This document shows, piece after piece, positions 25,413 to 37,449 of a stretch of 64,000 nt of DNA. The DNA is from Gordionus sp. m RMFG-2023 (lineage: Eukaryota > Nematomorpha > Gordioida > Chordodea > Parachordodidae), in the NCBI RefSeq assembly GCF_954871325.1, contig NC_088779.1:29186623-29250622 (forward strand), read 5' to 3'. A program made the position numbers and the translations under genes. A model generated the notes under the pieces. It ran no database searches, was not told the origin of the DNA, and saw nothing but the letters and a program-made list of their open reading frames with translations. The first letter of the stretch is position 1; each line of letters opens with the position of its first letter.

Positions 25413-25736
25413 TTGTTTAAAGAATTAATCGAGCATTATTTTCAATTATATATTAGACTACAACTTATTAAATGGGTTATTTATACTTATTATCAATCTC
25501 ATCTTTTCTCACTTTCTGCTCATCAAAATATTTACAATTTCCATACTAATAACCTAATGATAACTTGCTATATCAGGCTATTACTATGTTGTAGTGGAAC
25601 AATATTTCGCCGGATATTATATTTCCGCATTATAACGGATAACTCTTTTATTGTTACTCCAGATTTCGATATCCTATTCTATCCTCAAGATACAACTTTT
25701 TTAAATATTGATAAAATAATGGACATGAGTAGTTAA
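25413..25736 (+). CDS. 107-codon ORF, longest in window
   Basis: Starts MFKELIEHYFQLYIRLQLIK and ends FYPQDTTFLNIDKIMDMSS. The first half is rich in Tyr, Phe, Ile and Leu, the second half (ITDNSFIVTPDFDILFYPQD) is more balanced. No motif or family recognised. Short protein-like runs also occur on the opposite strand in the same span, so the strand is uncertain. Length alone is its main support. Confidence 0.25.
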   Translation: MFKELIEHYFQLYIRLQLIKWVIYTYYQSHLFSLSAHQNIYNFHTNNLMITCYIRLLLCCSGTIFRRILYFRIITDNSFIVTPDFDILFYPQDTTFLNIDKIMDMSS

Positions 25737-25993
25737 AACCTGCCTCTTAGCTAATAAAAACTAACTAAGAGGTAACATAGATCATATTGCATTCTAAATT
25801 CCTCCTTCTGAAAAATCTCAGCCAATTTTTTGGCAATATCTTTAGTTATTTTTTAAAAATGGTATTTTATATAGTTTTATTTAATAATGGCAATTATTTT
25901 GTTTTTCAATTTAACTTCGAACTCATCTTTATCAACTTCGAACAAACTTGTTTAACTTAAACCTTTCTCTATAATCAGTTCTATTAATTTATC

Positions 25994-26026
25994 NNNNNNN
26001 NNNNNNNNNNNNNNNNNNNNNNNNNN
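25994..26026. other. Assembly gap
   Basis: 33 consecutive Ns. Nearby text is ordinary AT-rich sequence. Confidence 0.99.
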
Positions 26027-26741
26027 GGATAACTATATTTACCATTATTCAATCTTAAATATCGCTTTTATTCATTTTTTTTCTCTATAGTAAACTTTAA
26101 TCTAATCTTTTTCTTTTATAATAACTGCCTCTTTCCCCTTTTAAGATTAATTTTTTATTCTTATATAATTTTAGCTTTCTATATTTTTTTCTTCCAATAT
26201 TTATATTATTTATTTCATTCAAAGTTGGATAAGCTATCAATTCACTTCTTATTATTTTTTTAAATGGTTTTCACTTAAGATGACTTGAGTTTAATTAAAA
26301 TCAAAAAGAGCCAAATTTTAAAGAAATTTCCTAATAAAACTGGTCTATCGCGGCCTTGAATCCATCGATTGCGAAAATATTTATTCTTTAAAATCAGCTG
26401 AAAAATGGTAAAATTGTGGTAGTCCACTCGTATACTAAAGAAAATATAGATTGAGTTTTTATGGCATTCATTTATGTCATATAAAAGAGCTATTATTAGG
26501 CTATATAATAAAATTAAAATTATTGTTCCAACACAATCTTTTCTTGAGATAATTAAAAATAAAGTGGATTTTATCGTATCGCCTATTTAAACTCCCATAT
26601 CTAGCGAATTTGAAATGTAAGAAAGTAAAATTTTCTTTTTTATTCTAAATTATAGTATGTACAATTTATATACAAAATATAAATATTCTGAAAGTTTAAT
26701 TTTTTTTATAAATAACATTTTTTTTTCAAAAATTTTAATTA

Positions 26742-27228
26742 GGGGAGACTGGGATTAGGTAAACTAGGCAAACCATTTAATCTCATTTTAAAAATAAATA
26801 CACAAGAAGGTTAAAATTTTATTCTAATATATTTTTTGTTAGGTTAAATTTATAGACAAAAAATTTTTGAAATATTTAATTATTAAAAATTTTATTTAAG
26901 AAATAAAATTTTATTTAAGAAATAAAATCTTGATAAAATTTTATTTAAGAAATAAAATCTTGATAAAATTTTCAAAAGATTTTTATATGACAGAATTTTA
27001 ATTTGTATTAAAATATATAATCATTTATATGTAAATCAAAGTTTAAACACTCTACTATTAGGAAAGTTTATGAGTTTATATCTAGATTATATTTCAATCA
27101 TAATTTGCCAATTTAAACCATACACGTCAATTATGGCAGTTAATAATGTAAAAAATTTTAAAATCTTGAAAAGGCAATTTCATGGCTGTTTTATGATTGC
27201 TATTTAGGATTTATGCTAAGAAATCATA
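26742..27228. mobile_element. GGGGAGACTGGGG element, truncated copy
   Basis: Starts GGGGAGACTGGGATTAGGT, the same end as the element at 58642. The following 480 bp is an inverted copy of 59100-59568: for example GGCAATTTCATGGCTGTTTT here and AAAACAGCCATGAAATTGCC there. The far end is missing; similarity stops at about GCTAAGAAATCATAATC, after which duplicated host text resumes. It interrupts the 26.3-28.2 kb segment. Confidence 0.65.
26885..26985. repeat. Short tandem repeat
   Basis: TTTTATTTAAGAAATAAAAT occurs three times with spacers of a few to a dozen bases (the last two with TCTTGATAAAA between). The unit itself is nearly palindromic. Confidence 0.75.
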
Positions 27229-28219
27229 ATCAGATTTATGCATAAGATTTTCGATTTAATGTTAGTTTTAAATGAGCTAAAGTAAAAGGCAAAACTATAT
27301 ATTAATTAAAATGAATTAAGATTAATTTATTTTAATAATGAAAATAGATTAAATAAATCAAAAATTTAAAAATATTCCCGAATATTATAATGGATTGTTT
27401 CTCGCTCTTTGTATACATTTTATAATTGTTATATCCAGTTCAGAAAATTTTAACAGTTCGTTCCAGTTTTGTGGGTTCTCTTAGATTATAAGGTTTGGTA
27501 ATATATTAATAAATACGAAATAATATTGGACAAAAAAGAGACTCTCGAAAATTATCTTTTTTTAATAAGAGTTACATAGTATGGCTTAAACGTGATAATT
27601 CTTTGTTTTATTTAATGAAGAATATACTAATATATTTAGAATTATTTACTAAAAAAAAATTTATATAAAATAAATTATCTATCGTATAATGTGATAATTT
27701 TTTGAGAATATTTTTTTATATTTTAAAATCAGATTTAACAGAAATATATTCTAGCATGTTTAAATTTCCTATCTTATAAATTGTAGACAATTTTGTCCTT
27801 ATCCTTTGAGCTATTTATTTAAATAAAAAACAAATTATGGAAAAAACATATATAAATTAAATTAAGTTCAATTTATGGCAAAATTGTCTCATTGTGGGAA
27901 AACATTGGCCCTAACTTATATTATTGATTGTACTCCACTCTTCATCACACTCCCAATTAGACATCCGTCGGTAAGTATTATAAAAACTTATGTGATAAAT
28001 ATTTTTAAGGGAATGGATTTTAAATTTATGAAGATGTTGCAATTATAATAATGAAATAAAATATAATTAAATTAAATTAAGATAGTCTATCAACAATGGT
28101 TTCGGCTTGATCCCTGCCCCCTCAGAATTCTAAGTAAATTTTTGTTTTTATAGTTATACATGATAATTAATCAAAATGTAAAATTTTAGAATTAGATCTT
28201 ATTCGATAATTGGCCTTTA

Positions 28220-29430
28220 AAATGAAAATGTTGAAATATTATTAATATGTAACATCTAAAGTCTTTAAAATCTTTCTGCCCCTCTCTCATTATGATATCT
28301 ATATTGTATATTTCTTATCGACAATTTGCATATATTTCTATATTCTTAAAATATAATGGACACTAAAACTAATATAGTAAATTATTTAATAAACTTATAA
28401 AAATAACTTATATATACACTCATGTTAAGGTTAAATAGACTTAAGTCTATTATAAATGGAGCTTATATTTAAATAATAATAAAATCTGATTTATGACCCT
28501 TTCCTGTGAGAACTTGCCCGTGAATTACATGAAACCTATCCTCATATGATAGTTCTGAGTTTTTTGGCAAACAAGTAGACAATTCCTCGTTACTCAGATG
28601 TTAGAATATTAAGTAGAAGAATACTAGAAATCATTTTCTAGTTCTTTAATTATATATAAATTAAATTTGAAATTATATAAAAAGTAACAAAATATTTAAA
28701 ATGTAATATTTAGAAATGAATTTTTTATTAACTTAATATGAAACTTTTACGAGAATAGGCAAATTTCCTTATGGGAATAGAAAATTTTACATTTCTGTAC
28801 ATATGATTGAATTAAAATCTATATGAACAAATAAGAACGATTATATTTTCTAAAGTAGGAATGATAAATTTACATGTGATAATTATAGCGTTTTGGGCGG
28901 ATACCTAGGTTAAAGGTGCCAATATTTTAAACACTTATATTATAAAAATTAAATTCCAAATAAATTTTTTACTTTAATTAATATCATATTTTAATTAATT
29001 AAAATTTAATTTTATCTCAAACTGTTTTAGATGCCAACTCCATTGTAAATCTGTTGTATTCGTATACTATGAATTTTTATTATAAATCGACGAGGGTTAT
29101 ATATTAATTTGAATATGTAAAAAATAAAATATGTCTATGAATACTGGTAATTTTCATTATTTTTTTATGAATGTTTAATATACTTGTAATTTTTGCATAT
29201 TAAAAAAGATGTATATAAATGAAAATATTTTTAAATAAAACACATATAGTTTGTTTTGAACAGAAGAAATTTAAGGTGATTTCCTTGAATTCTCACATAC
29301 GATAAGTTGATTACAATTAACCGAAATTATTAAATATTTATATATTAATTTTATTTATTACTAGGTTCTTTCATTGTATTCATTCTCTCCCACTATATAA
29401 GGATTGGTAACAGTTTTATCTAAAATCGAC
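28220..29430. other. AT-rich DNA without a visible gene
   Basis: No gene or RNA seen. A GC-richer patch near 28495-28600 (CCCTTTCCTGTGAGAACTTG) has no recognisable frame. Confidence 0.4.
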
Positions 29431-29439
29431 ACCACAAAA

Positions 29440-29720
29440 TTAACTCACTTATTGCCACAGTTCTAAAAAAAAGAAAATTTAAATCTCCCGTTCATACATA
29501 AGGACATGTTTAGAAAAAACGGCATTACGGCAAAACTATAGTCCACTTAGTATCTGGTAAACCTTAATCTGGGATTCAGCTGCATACACTCTTGCTCTAA
29601 TAATGTACATGACTCTCTTCTCAGGACTAAGTCAATAAAATGTCAAAAATATTCTTACTTGATGGGTGATAATTATTTTGCCCATCATGGCTCTCATTTG
29701 GACAAACCGCTTTTTTTTAA
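29440..29720 (-). pseudogene. Decayed coding fragment, unknown
   Basis: One minus-strand frame reads RFVQMRAMMGKIIITHQVRI, FLTFY, stop, LSPEKRVMYIIRARVYAAES, QIKVYQILSGL, stop, FCRNAVFSKHVLMYEREI. Three open runs in one frame with two stops suggest a broken gene or transposon piece of more than 75 codons. A second reading joins other frames across GT...AG segments of 32 and 27 bp (AVCPNESHDGQNNYHPSILR then RESCTLLEQECMQLNPRLSF). The single-frame reading needs fewer assumptions. No family recognised. Confidence 0.35.
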
Positions 29721-30870
29721 AAATTTGTTCTCAATTCCATCTCTCCTTTTTATAAACTAAGAAAAACTTTCTTATCAAAATAATGGATTTCAATTAATGT
29801 TAATTTTTTGGCCCAAATTATTTACTTACCATTCTCCTTTTATATATATATTTTTTTAAATTTATATAATAAATTACGGTTCATTTAAAAACTGTTATTT
29901 GTAGATTATAAAAAAAAAATTGACAAATAATCGTAGCTAACGGGAAATTAATTAATCTAAATATGAAATACTCGTACCTCTTTTAGGAAAAATCAAAAAT
30001 CCTACTCCGTCAATAGTGTAAAAAAATCCGAGAATAGATATTATGCTTAAATAATAATTAAATAGCATATCAACTTTGGAAATGAAATATTAATTTGAAA
30101 AATAAATATTTTTGGAAAAATAAATTGTTATATATAGTTTAAAGTGTCAAATAAGATGGTTAATTTGAACTTATGTTTGTTCTTTATTATTCTAGAATTA
30201 ATATAAAGAAATGATTAAAATTTTAAGAAATTGTATTTACAAATATTATCGCGAACGATAACGCCACCAGAAAAATTACAATAAGTAATATAATAAGCGG
30301 TTTTAGAAATATCTTAAGAACATGTTGTTATAGGAATATTCCGATAAGTTAATATTAAGGAAAAATTCCCTAATACTATAATTTAGGACTATATCAGACA
30401 AAGGCTTCAACTAATACTAACGTACAAATTATTATTTAAAAATATTTTGTATAAAATCTATATCATATATCTCATATCTAATAAGGGCCAGGTAAAACTA
30501 ATTGCATTGCTATTAAGTTGGTGTACAAAATTGATTAAATAGGATGTGTGGTAATTAAATAAAGAAATTTATAATCTGCAAAAGATTGGGCAATAATATA
30601 TTTATAGGCCGACGTAGAATTTTTTTAATTTTTTTAACATTGAACAATTTTATTTCATGATCTTTCTTTCAAATTAAAATTATTACTTGCAGGAGAAGGA
30701 AGATTGTGAAAATAAAATTTGTGAGTCGGGTAAATACAGATATTGGTAGGACAGAACATAGCCTTTTTGTAATATTTATATAAGATTATAAACCCTGTCT
30801 AGCTCTGAAAAAATTTTTTAGTTCAGAAAAACAACATTAATTAATTTATTTTATTTTAAAGTGTAATGAA
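29721..30870. other. AT-rich DNA without a visible gene
   Basis: No supported feature. Confidence 0.4.
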
Positions 30871-30877
30871 TATAAAT

Positions 30878-31015
30878 TTTAAAGTACAAGGTTCAATCAT
30901 AATAAATATTAACTACAAGGTTTAATCATAATAATTATAAAGTACAAGGTTTAATAATAATAATTTTAAAGTACAAGGTTTAAAAATAATTATAAAGTAC
31001 GAGGTTTAATAACAA
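30878..31015. repeat. ~30-bp tandem repeat, five units
   Basis: Units carry AAAGTACAAGGTTTAATAA or close variants (AAAGTACAAGGTTCAATCAT, AACTACAAGGTTTAATCATA, AAAGTACGAGGTTTAATAA), spaced 26-33 bp. Non-coding. Confidence 0.8.
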
Positions 31016-31439
31016 AATATGTTTTTTTATGGGTTATCTCTACTATCTATTTTATCATAACATATACGTTTATGATAATTAAATTAATTTTTTAATTTAA
31101 AATTAAATGTTTTTATATTAAAATTGAACTTGTGTTTTAAATAGTAAAATTTTAGTATTCCAGGAATATTTTAAAAAAGTTATAAAATTTGTGTAAACAA
31201 GTGACGTGTACTTTTTTAAAAATATATTCTAAAAAAAATGCCCAAAAAATAGGGAAGTGTGACATTTGGGAAAATATTAAATGTTTCTAGATGGGATTCA
31301 TTTTTCATTTACTTTGAAAATTAGCCTAAACCAAATATTTTTTAAGAAATTAGTCGGCACTCAAAAAAGTAAAACGGGTTCTAACACAAAGCAAAATTTA
31401 TATTTATTAATAATAGTTATTTATAGACATGTGCGACAA

Positions 31440-31500
31440 CGAAACTATCGGCGGCCGGTTAAATTTTTAAAAATCTAATCTAAGGCCGGCGGCGCGCTAA
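31440..31500. other. GC island beside hAT relic
   Basis: GGCGGCCGG and GGCCGGCGGCGCGC lie about 25 bp apart in otherwise AT-rich DNA. The repeated GGCCGG core may be part of a terminal or subterminal region of the minus-strand hAT relic next to it, but no inverted partner beyond that relic was found. Confidence 0.3.
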
Positions 31501-31639
31501 TTTTTAGCTATATAATTACTTAATCTTTTTTATTTTTTTTAAAAAAAAAATATAAAGATATCTCGGCATATTTTTTAATTTTTTATAAAAGAAAACTCAT
31601 TATAAATTCAAAATCGATTTATAATTATCATGTATAAAA

Positions 31640-32480
31640 ATTATTTTATTTAAATTTTCGGGGATTATCTCTTTAAAATCAACGTCAATCCAGCGGTAGA
31701 GAAAACTCTTTTACTGGTAGTGCTAGTCGCGGGAATACATAGAATTTTTTTGAGCCTGGAAAGATTAGGAAATTCACTTCTATTTTCTAAAAATTTAGAA
31801 ATATATCTTGTGAATGTCGCTTCCCAAGAAGGTGGCATTCTTGTTCTAAATCACCCGTGGAATCATAATTTGTTTTTGCTGAATGTTTATTTGCCAATTT
31901 TGTCATTAATTTAATATTGATCCTCAGGAGCTATATTTACTACCTGAATATCTTCATTCTCTATAGGTAAGATGTTTTGTTCAAAATTCTGAAGTTGTGC
32001 AATTATGCTCTTTTATATTACTTTCACACAATTGTCAATTTTGCAAATATTAGATCTAAAAGAGACGCCAATACCTAGATAATTTTTTAAATAAAAATAA
32101 ATGAGTATTCTTATATATTATCATTTCCATATCACAAATCGGAAATCGTAACTCAAGCTTAGCATATGTTTCTTAAGTGAAATGATTTCAAAACCATCAT
32201 TATCATTTACTATTAAATGTGTTTCACTATCATTTCTAAAAAGTAACGCCAATTTCAAATTAGGCCCTTTTGGTACTGAAAGAAATTCGAGAGTTTCATT
32301 AAATTTTGAAAGAATTGCTAATAGTTCTTCTACCAGATTAGATTTGGTTTGATAATTTGAGAAAGCGTTTTCCAATTCTTTTCAAACCATTAATAATTAA
32401 CATCTTATTTAAACCGGATAAGCTTTTTAACATAATTATTAGAGTTTGTGGGTAAATTATTGAAATCGGAGGACATTAAA
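31640..32480 (-). pseudogene. hAT transposase relic
   Basis: Three pieces in the right order for a hAT transposase. Piece one, 32375-32121, reads NYQTKSNLVEELLAILSKFN, ETLEFLSVPKGPNLKLALLF and ends DGFEIISLKKHMLSLSYDFR, matching the central region (the FxETEFLS-like run, then the Leu-Lys-Lys stretch). Piece two, about 31800-31740, reads FLENRSEFPNLSRLKKIL. Piece three, 31739-31681, reads CIPATSTTSKRVFSTAGLTL, a clear hAT dimerisation motif (PATS...S.RVFS.AG), just after it in the same frame. An upstream run MTKLANKHSAKTNYDSTGDL lies in another frame near 31905-31845. Multiple frame breaks: dead. Different lineage from the elements at 21.1 and 53.6 kb. Confidence 0.75.
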
Positions 32481-32513
32481 CAAGGATACCTTATATGTCC
32501 ATTCAGGGGCGTC

Positions 32514-32759
32514 ACTAACCTTTACAATCTTAGTTGGCTCAAAAAAATATTTTAAATGATATATTAAAAATCCATTGTTTAGAATATTTTTTAAAAATTA
32601 AAAATTTTGAGGGTCCCTTAAATTTTTTAGGAGGCTCGAGCCTCTGCGCTCCTACCGCTTGACTCTACCAACTTTAAATTTTCGTGGGAAAAAATATTAT
32701 CAAGTAATCAAAATTTTTTTACTTAAGATCTTTATTGTATAAAAGCTATGACGCCACTG
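32514..32759. mobile_element. hAT-like miniature element
   Basis: 246 bp with inverted ends CAGGGGCGTCACTAAC (left) and CAGTGGCGTCATAGC (right, on the complement). The interior has GGAGGCTCGAGCCTC, a short palindrome. The end type resembles the 13370 element (CAGTGGCG). Target duplication not clear. Non-coding; it sits next to the hAT transposase relic but its ends cannot be shown to belong to it. Confidence 0.55.
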
Positions 32760-32809
32760 CTTGCCACCCATCACACTGCTAGGCAAATGCATCAATATAA
32801 TTCTTTAAT

Positions 32810-33145
32810 AATCGCATTCGCTGTAATGTATTCGCTCTAATACATTCGCGATAATGTATTCGCGGTATTACATTCGCTCTAATGCATTCGCTATAATTCA
32901 TTTGCTATAATACATTCGCTATAATGCATTCGCGATAATGCATTCGCGATAATTCATTCGCTATAATGCATTCGCGATAATTCATTCGCTGTTATGCATT
33001 CGCTATAATATTTTCGCGGTAATGCATTCGCGCTAATATATTCGCTATGATACATTCGCGGTAATGCATTCGCTATAATATCTTTTCGCGGTAATCGACA
33101 TTCGCGATAATGCATTCGCGATAATACATTTCGCGCTAAAAGTTT
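32810..33145. repeat. 14-bp minisatellite
   Basis: About 24 copies of CATTCGCGATAATG and variants (CATTCGCTATAATG, CATTCGCGGTAATG, TATTCGCTCTAATA). The unit is partly self-complementary at its edges (CATT...AATG), so single strands could form many small stems. Each unit carries a TTCGC core, whereas CG is otherwise rare in the window. Confidence 0.9.
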
Positions 33146-33149
33146 TGCG

Positions 33150-34810
33150 GTATTGACGTGATACGATTATTTATACCCATATCGATATTTTGTTTTAATA
33201 AAAATATTCATGACCCCCAGACCTAGACACGCCCATTAGGAAGAGTTTGACCTCCTGTTGAGCTGATTTTTTTATTAGCTCTCAATTGATATCCTTAGAC
33301 GTTTTTAGGAGAAACTGTACGTATACGAACCTTATAACCATTATAAAGAGGTTTCCGTGATAAGATATTAAATTATATCCGTATTTGGGAAAAAATTATC
33401 AAAATTTTTATGGATTGGACTGGACTCGGAAAATATTCCTCAAAATATAGACTTGGATCTTGCTTGGGAAAATCCTTTAAAAACCATTATGGGCTGTGCT
33501 AGGAAAAAATTTTCAAAATTATTATGGGTTTAGCTGGGCTTGAGAAATTTTTTTTTTTAAATTATAAGGTTAGGGACCCTTGGAATTTTTTTCTAAATAT
33601 TGTGACCTAGCAAATCGCGATTCATCTCATATTAATATTTTGAATATATAGATAAAGATGTCATATTTTTTATCTAGTATAAAATAATGCGATAAAATGA
33701 ACTAGTTATTTTACAAATAAAAATCTCCCTGTCAATCAAAAATTTGATGATACGTGAGAATAATATATTTTAAAAATTATAGCTTTTCAAATTTTTTAAA
33801 TATGTTAAAATTTTATCAAGGGCAATTTTTTTTTCTTGTATTTTTTTAAATATCGATCGATAAGGCCTTTTTCAATTTATAGTCAACAGTTGTTATTATT
33901 TTTTTTTTGAAATTTATAAAATATTTTTTTAAAAAGAATTTTAAAAATATATTTATAGTTTTATATTTAAAACCTCAAATCATCGAAGTAATTTGACTAT
34001 AATAAACATTTACATTTATTAAAATAGTGCAGAGCAGATCCGGGTCAAATGAATTTATGCCGAGTCAAAATAAAAAATCTGAGCTGTTCATAATATTTTG
34101 CATAGTATCAAAGACACTAGGTATTCGATTCGTTTATTTTATAAATATTGCTTTGTTTAATTATCACTAAACTTGGGTTCAGGATAAGTTTATAAGATTA
34201 TACATTATATTTAATTTTGAAATTTTTTAGGTGTTGATATGAACTTTAACTATTACAGGGAAAAGAAAATAGAAAAGAAACCACATAATATACATACAAA
34301 CATTGATGTTATATAATGTTGATCCAAGGTAGAATTAATAATTTTTCAAATATATTTTAAATTATATAAAATATAATTTACAGGCATAATTTAAAAAAAG
34401 ATTTTAGTATAATTCTAAGAAAATATTTAACCTCACTAAAATATATTAAGGTTTAGGAATAAATTATTTAAGGCTTTGGCTATGTTAAATTTTTATAGAA
34501 ATAATGTAGTTTTTAATATTTTTCCTTTCAAATTATAGTTCGTAGTGATATTTTATAGATTATGGCTAAAGTTTTATTTAGATTTTTTTAGGGTAAAATG
34601 ATATTTACAGGTTTATATTAACTTAATTACAAAAGTCTTCTTCCCTACTACGCCTAAAAATAATTAAATCTATATTTATCTAAGGTAAATTCAATATAAT
34701 ATTAATAAGGATTTTAAGATATATATATATATATATAATATAATTAAGATGTTATATCTTAGAATGAAATTGATCTGTTAATCTCATATATAAAAAGATA
34801 TTTTATTTAT
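33150..34810. other. AT-rich DNA, one degenerate repeat
   Basis: Apart from the ~50-bp repeat at 33388-33565, nothing is recognisable. An AT microsatellite lies near 34720-34740. The 3' part contains only AT-biased frames. Confidence 0.4.
33388..33565. repeat. Degenerate ~50-bp tandem repeat
   Basis: About four units of the pattern TATGG(G/A)..G..CTGGRCTYGG.AAA..TTTC.AAAATTA: GATTGGACTGGACTCGGAAA; ACTTGGATCTTGCTTGGGAAA; GGGCTGTGCTAGGAAAAAAT; GGGTTTAGCTGGGCTTGAGA. Strongly diverged, non-coding. Confidence 0.55.
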
Positions 34811-35060
34811 CTTTTAATTTCTTGTACATAATTTTTAATTCTGTTAATTTTATTCTATATAAAATAATTAATAATTTTTATCATAATCCTGATATGGGGG
34901 CATTAAATAATTTCGCGATCATTGTTATTTTAATGGAGGAATATTGGATGCGGTTATTATCAATTTCTTCTTCAATATGGAATATAGTAGGAAATACTAA
35001 ATGTAATTTATAAATGCTAAGCTTGAGATATACACAAAATCATAAATATCCTTTTATTAA

Positions 35061-37134
35061 ATTCTTATTACCATGAAGAAATACATATAAATCTATTATA
35101 AACTTGGTTAAGTTCTAATTAGATGTTTTTGACAAATACATTTTGTCAGGTCTACGTGAAAATAATGGTAAGAAAAAAAATTCAAAATTAAATTATATCA
35201 TGAAAAATGTTGGTCATAACGTGCCAAATTCTAATATTCTAACAATTTGAAAATAACTCAAGACTTATTTTCTGAAATATACAATAATCCCTATATTCGA
35301 ATGCATATATTATTGCAGTTGGATTTTTATATTGGAGATATTCTTTATCATATTATTTTACAATGCAATCATTAATCATATATCTCGATTCCATTTATTA
35401 TCTATTTTAATCTTTTCCATATTCCTAAACATTACATTTGGAGGCATGCGAGGTTTATAAAAGGAGTTCGAAAGCTGATAAACTTTAAAATGTTGCAGTT
35501 CGTTTATTATCCATATATTCATTGGTTATAATTAGCATCTTAATTTATTTGATCGGCGAAATTTTGTAGGTGTAATGTATAGTTGCTACGCTTTAATAAA
35601 CATCTTTCTATATTCGATGTTCATAAAATTCAAAAATGGATCACATTATTATTATTATTAAATTCTTATTACCATGAAGAAATACATATAAATCTATTTT
35701 AAACTGGGTTAAGTTCTAATTAGATGTTTTTGACAAATACATTTTGTCAGGTCTACGTGAAAATAATGGTAAGAAAAAAAATTCAAAATTAAATTATATC
35801 ATGAAAAATGTTGGTCATAACGTGCCAAATTCTAATATTCTAACAATTTGAAAATAACTCAAGACTTATTTTCTGAAATATACAATAATCCCTATATTCG
35901 AATGCATATATTATTGCAGTTGGATTTTTTTATTGGAGATATTCTTTATCATATTATTTTACAATGCAATCATTAATCATATATCTCGATTCCACATCAT
36001 TTATTATCTATTTTAATCTTTTCCATATTCCTAAACATTACATTTGGAGGCATGCGAGGTTTATAAAAGGAGTTCGAAAGCTGATAAATTTTAAAATGTT
36101 GCAGTTCGTTTATTATCCATATATTCATTGGTTATAATTAGCATCTTAATTTATTTGATCGGCGAAATTTTGTAGGTGTAATGTATAGTTGCTACGCTTT
36201 AATAAACATCTTTCTATATTCGATGTTCATAAAATTCAAAAATGGATCACATTATTATTATTATTAAATTCTTATTACCATGAAGAAATACATATAAATC
36301 TATTTTAAACTGGGTTAAGTTCTAATTAGATGTTTTTGACAAATACATTTTGTCAGGTCTACGTGAAAATAATGGTAAGAAAAAAAAATCAAAATTAAAT
36401 TATATCATGAAAAATGTTGGTCATAACGTGCCAAATTCTAATATTCTAACAATTTGAAAATAACTCAAGACTTATTTTCTGAAATATACAATAATCCCTA
36501 TATTCGATTGCATATATTATTGCAGTTGGATTTTTTTATTGGAGATATTCTTTATCATATTATTTTACAATGCAATCATTAATCATATATCTCGATTCCA
36601 CATCATTTATTATCTATTTTAATCTTTTCCATATTCCTAAACATTACATTTGGAGGCATGCGAGGTTTATAAAAGGAGTTCGAAAGCTGATAAATTTTAA
36701 AATGTTGCAGTTCGTTTATTATCCATATATTCATTGGTTATAATTAGCATCTTAATTTATTTGATCGGCGAAATTTTGTAGGTGTAATGTATAGTTGCTA
36801 CGCTTTAATAAACATTCTTTCTATATTCGATGTTCATAAAATTCAAAAATGGATCACATTATTATTATTATTAAATTCTTATTACCATGAAGAAATACAT
36901 ATAAATCTATTTTAAAATGGGTTAAGTTCTAATTAGATGTTTTTGACAAATACATTTTGTCAGGTCTACGTAAAAATAATGGTAAGAAAAAAAATTCAAA
37001 ATTAAATTATATCATGAAAAATGTTGGTCATAACGTGCCAAATTCTAATATTCTAACAATTTGAAAATAACTCAAGACTTATTTTCTGAAATATACAATA
37101 ATCCCTATATTCGAATGCATATATTATTGCAGTT
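35061..37134. repeat. ~605-bp tandem repeat, 3.4 units
   Basis: Units start with ATTCTTATTACCATGAAGAA at 35061, 35662, 36268 and 36875; the fourth stops being similar near 37134, with weak similarity to about 37210. Units differ at only a few positions (for example CCATTTATTATC in unit 1 against CCACATCATTTATTATC in units 2 and 3), so expansion is recent or homogenised. Each unit contains a TATA-like word (GGTTTATAAAAGGAGTTCG), a hairpin GACAAATACATTTTGTC followed by GGTCTACGTG and a donor-like ATGGTAAGAAA, and a late AAATTTTGTAGGTG. No frame persists. It may hold a small untranslated RNA gene, but none was identified. Confidence 0.9.
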
Positions 37135-37250
37135 AATTTAATTATCCATTCATATTGGCGATAAGCTTTATCATTATTATCCTTATGCAACATCATTTAT
37201 CATCAATTTATTTGAATCTACTATATCATAATATAATTTATATATAGGGC

Positions 37251-37448
37251 ATGAGCTGGTATTTGGAGAATTATCTAGATTTGGTAGATATTTTACTATC
37301 TGTCAGTGATAAAGTAGGAAAAAGAAAGTTTTGTGAAAGCCAAAAGCGTATAATTTTGAGAATTATAAAGTTTTGCTGTCAGTGGCTGACATTTAATATA
37401 TATAAAATATTATTTTATTATTTTTATTATATTATTTATATAAAATAA
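37251..37448 (+). CDS. Short ORF after tandem array
   Basis: 65 codons, MSWYLENYLDLVDILLSVSD then KVGKRKFCESQKRIILRIIK, ending in an AT-rich Tyr/Ile tail. The first 45 residues have a plausible protein composition. No family recognised. It might be an exon ending before the AT-rich tail. Low support. Confidence 0.2.
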   Translation: MSWYLENYLDLVDILLSVSDKVGKRKFCESQKRIILRIIKFCCQWLTFNIYKILFYYFYYIIYIK

Positions 37449-37449
37449 T

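Larger units (their letters stand above)
26285..28215. repeat. ~1.9-kb duplicated segment, copy 1
   Basis: Matches 62225-63990 in the same orientation and order, 36 kb away. Shared words: AAGATTGTGGTA/AAATTGTGGTAGTCCACTC; ATTGAGTTTTTAT; GCTATATAATAAAATT; GCATAAGATTTTC.AT; CGGTTCGTTCCAGTTTTG/AGTTCGTTCCAGTTTTG; CACTCTTCATCACACTCC; AATTAGACATCCGTCGGTAA; GTCTATCAACAA. Substitutions and indels are numerous, so it is old. The best kept block is 27940-28080. Neither copy has a long frame. Confidence 0.8.

Noticed and set aside
29440-29720. Spliced gene with 27- and 32-bp introns
   Set aside because: A competing single frame explains more text with only two stops, so splicing is not needed.
31720-31914. 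64-codon plus ORF
   Set aside because: It is antisense to the hAT dimerisation motif, which is unmistakable on the minus strand.
32121-32375. 84-codon minus ORF as a host gene
   Set aside because: At first it looked like a host exon, but with the PATS...RVFS motif downstream it fits the central part of a hAT transposase.
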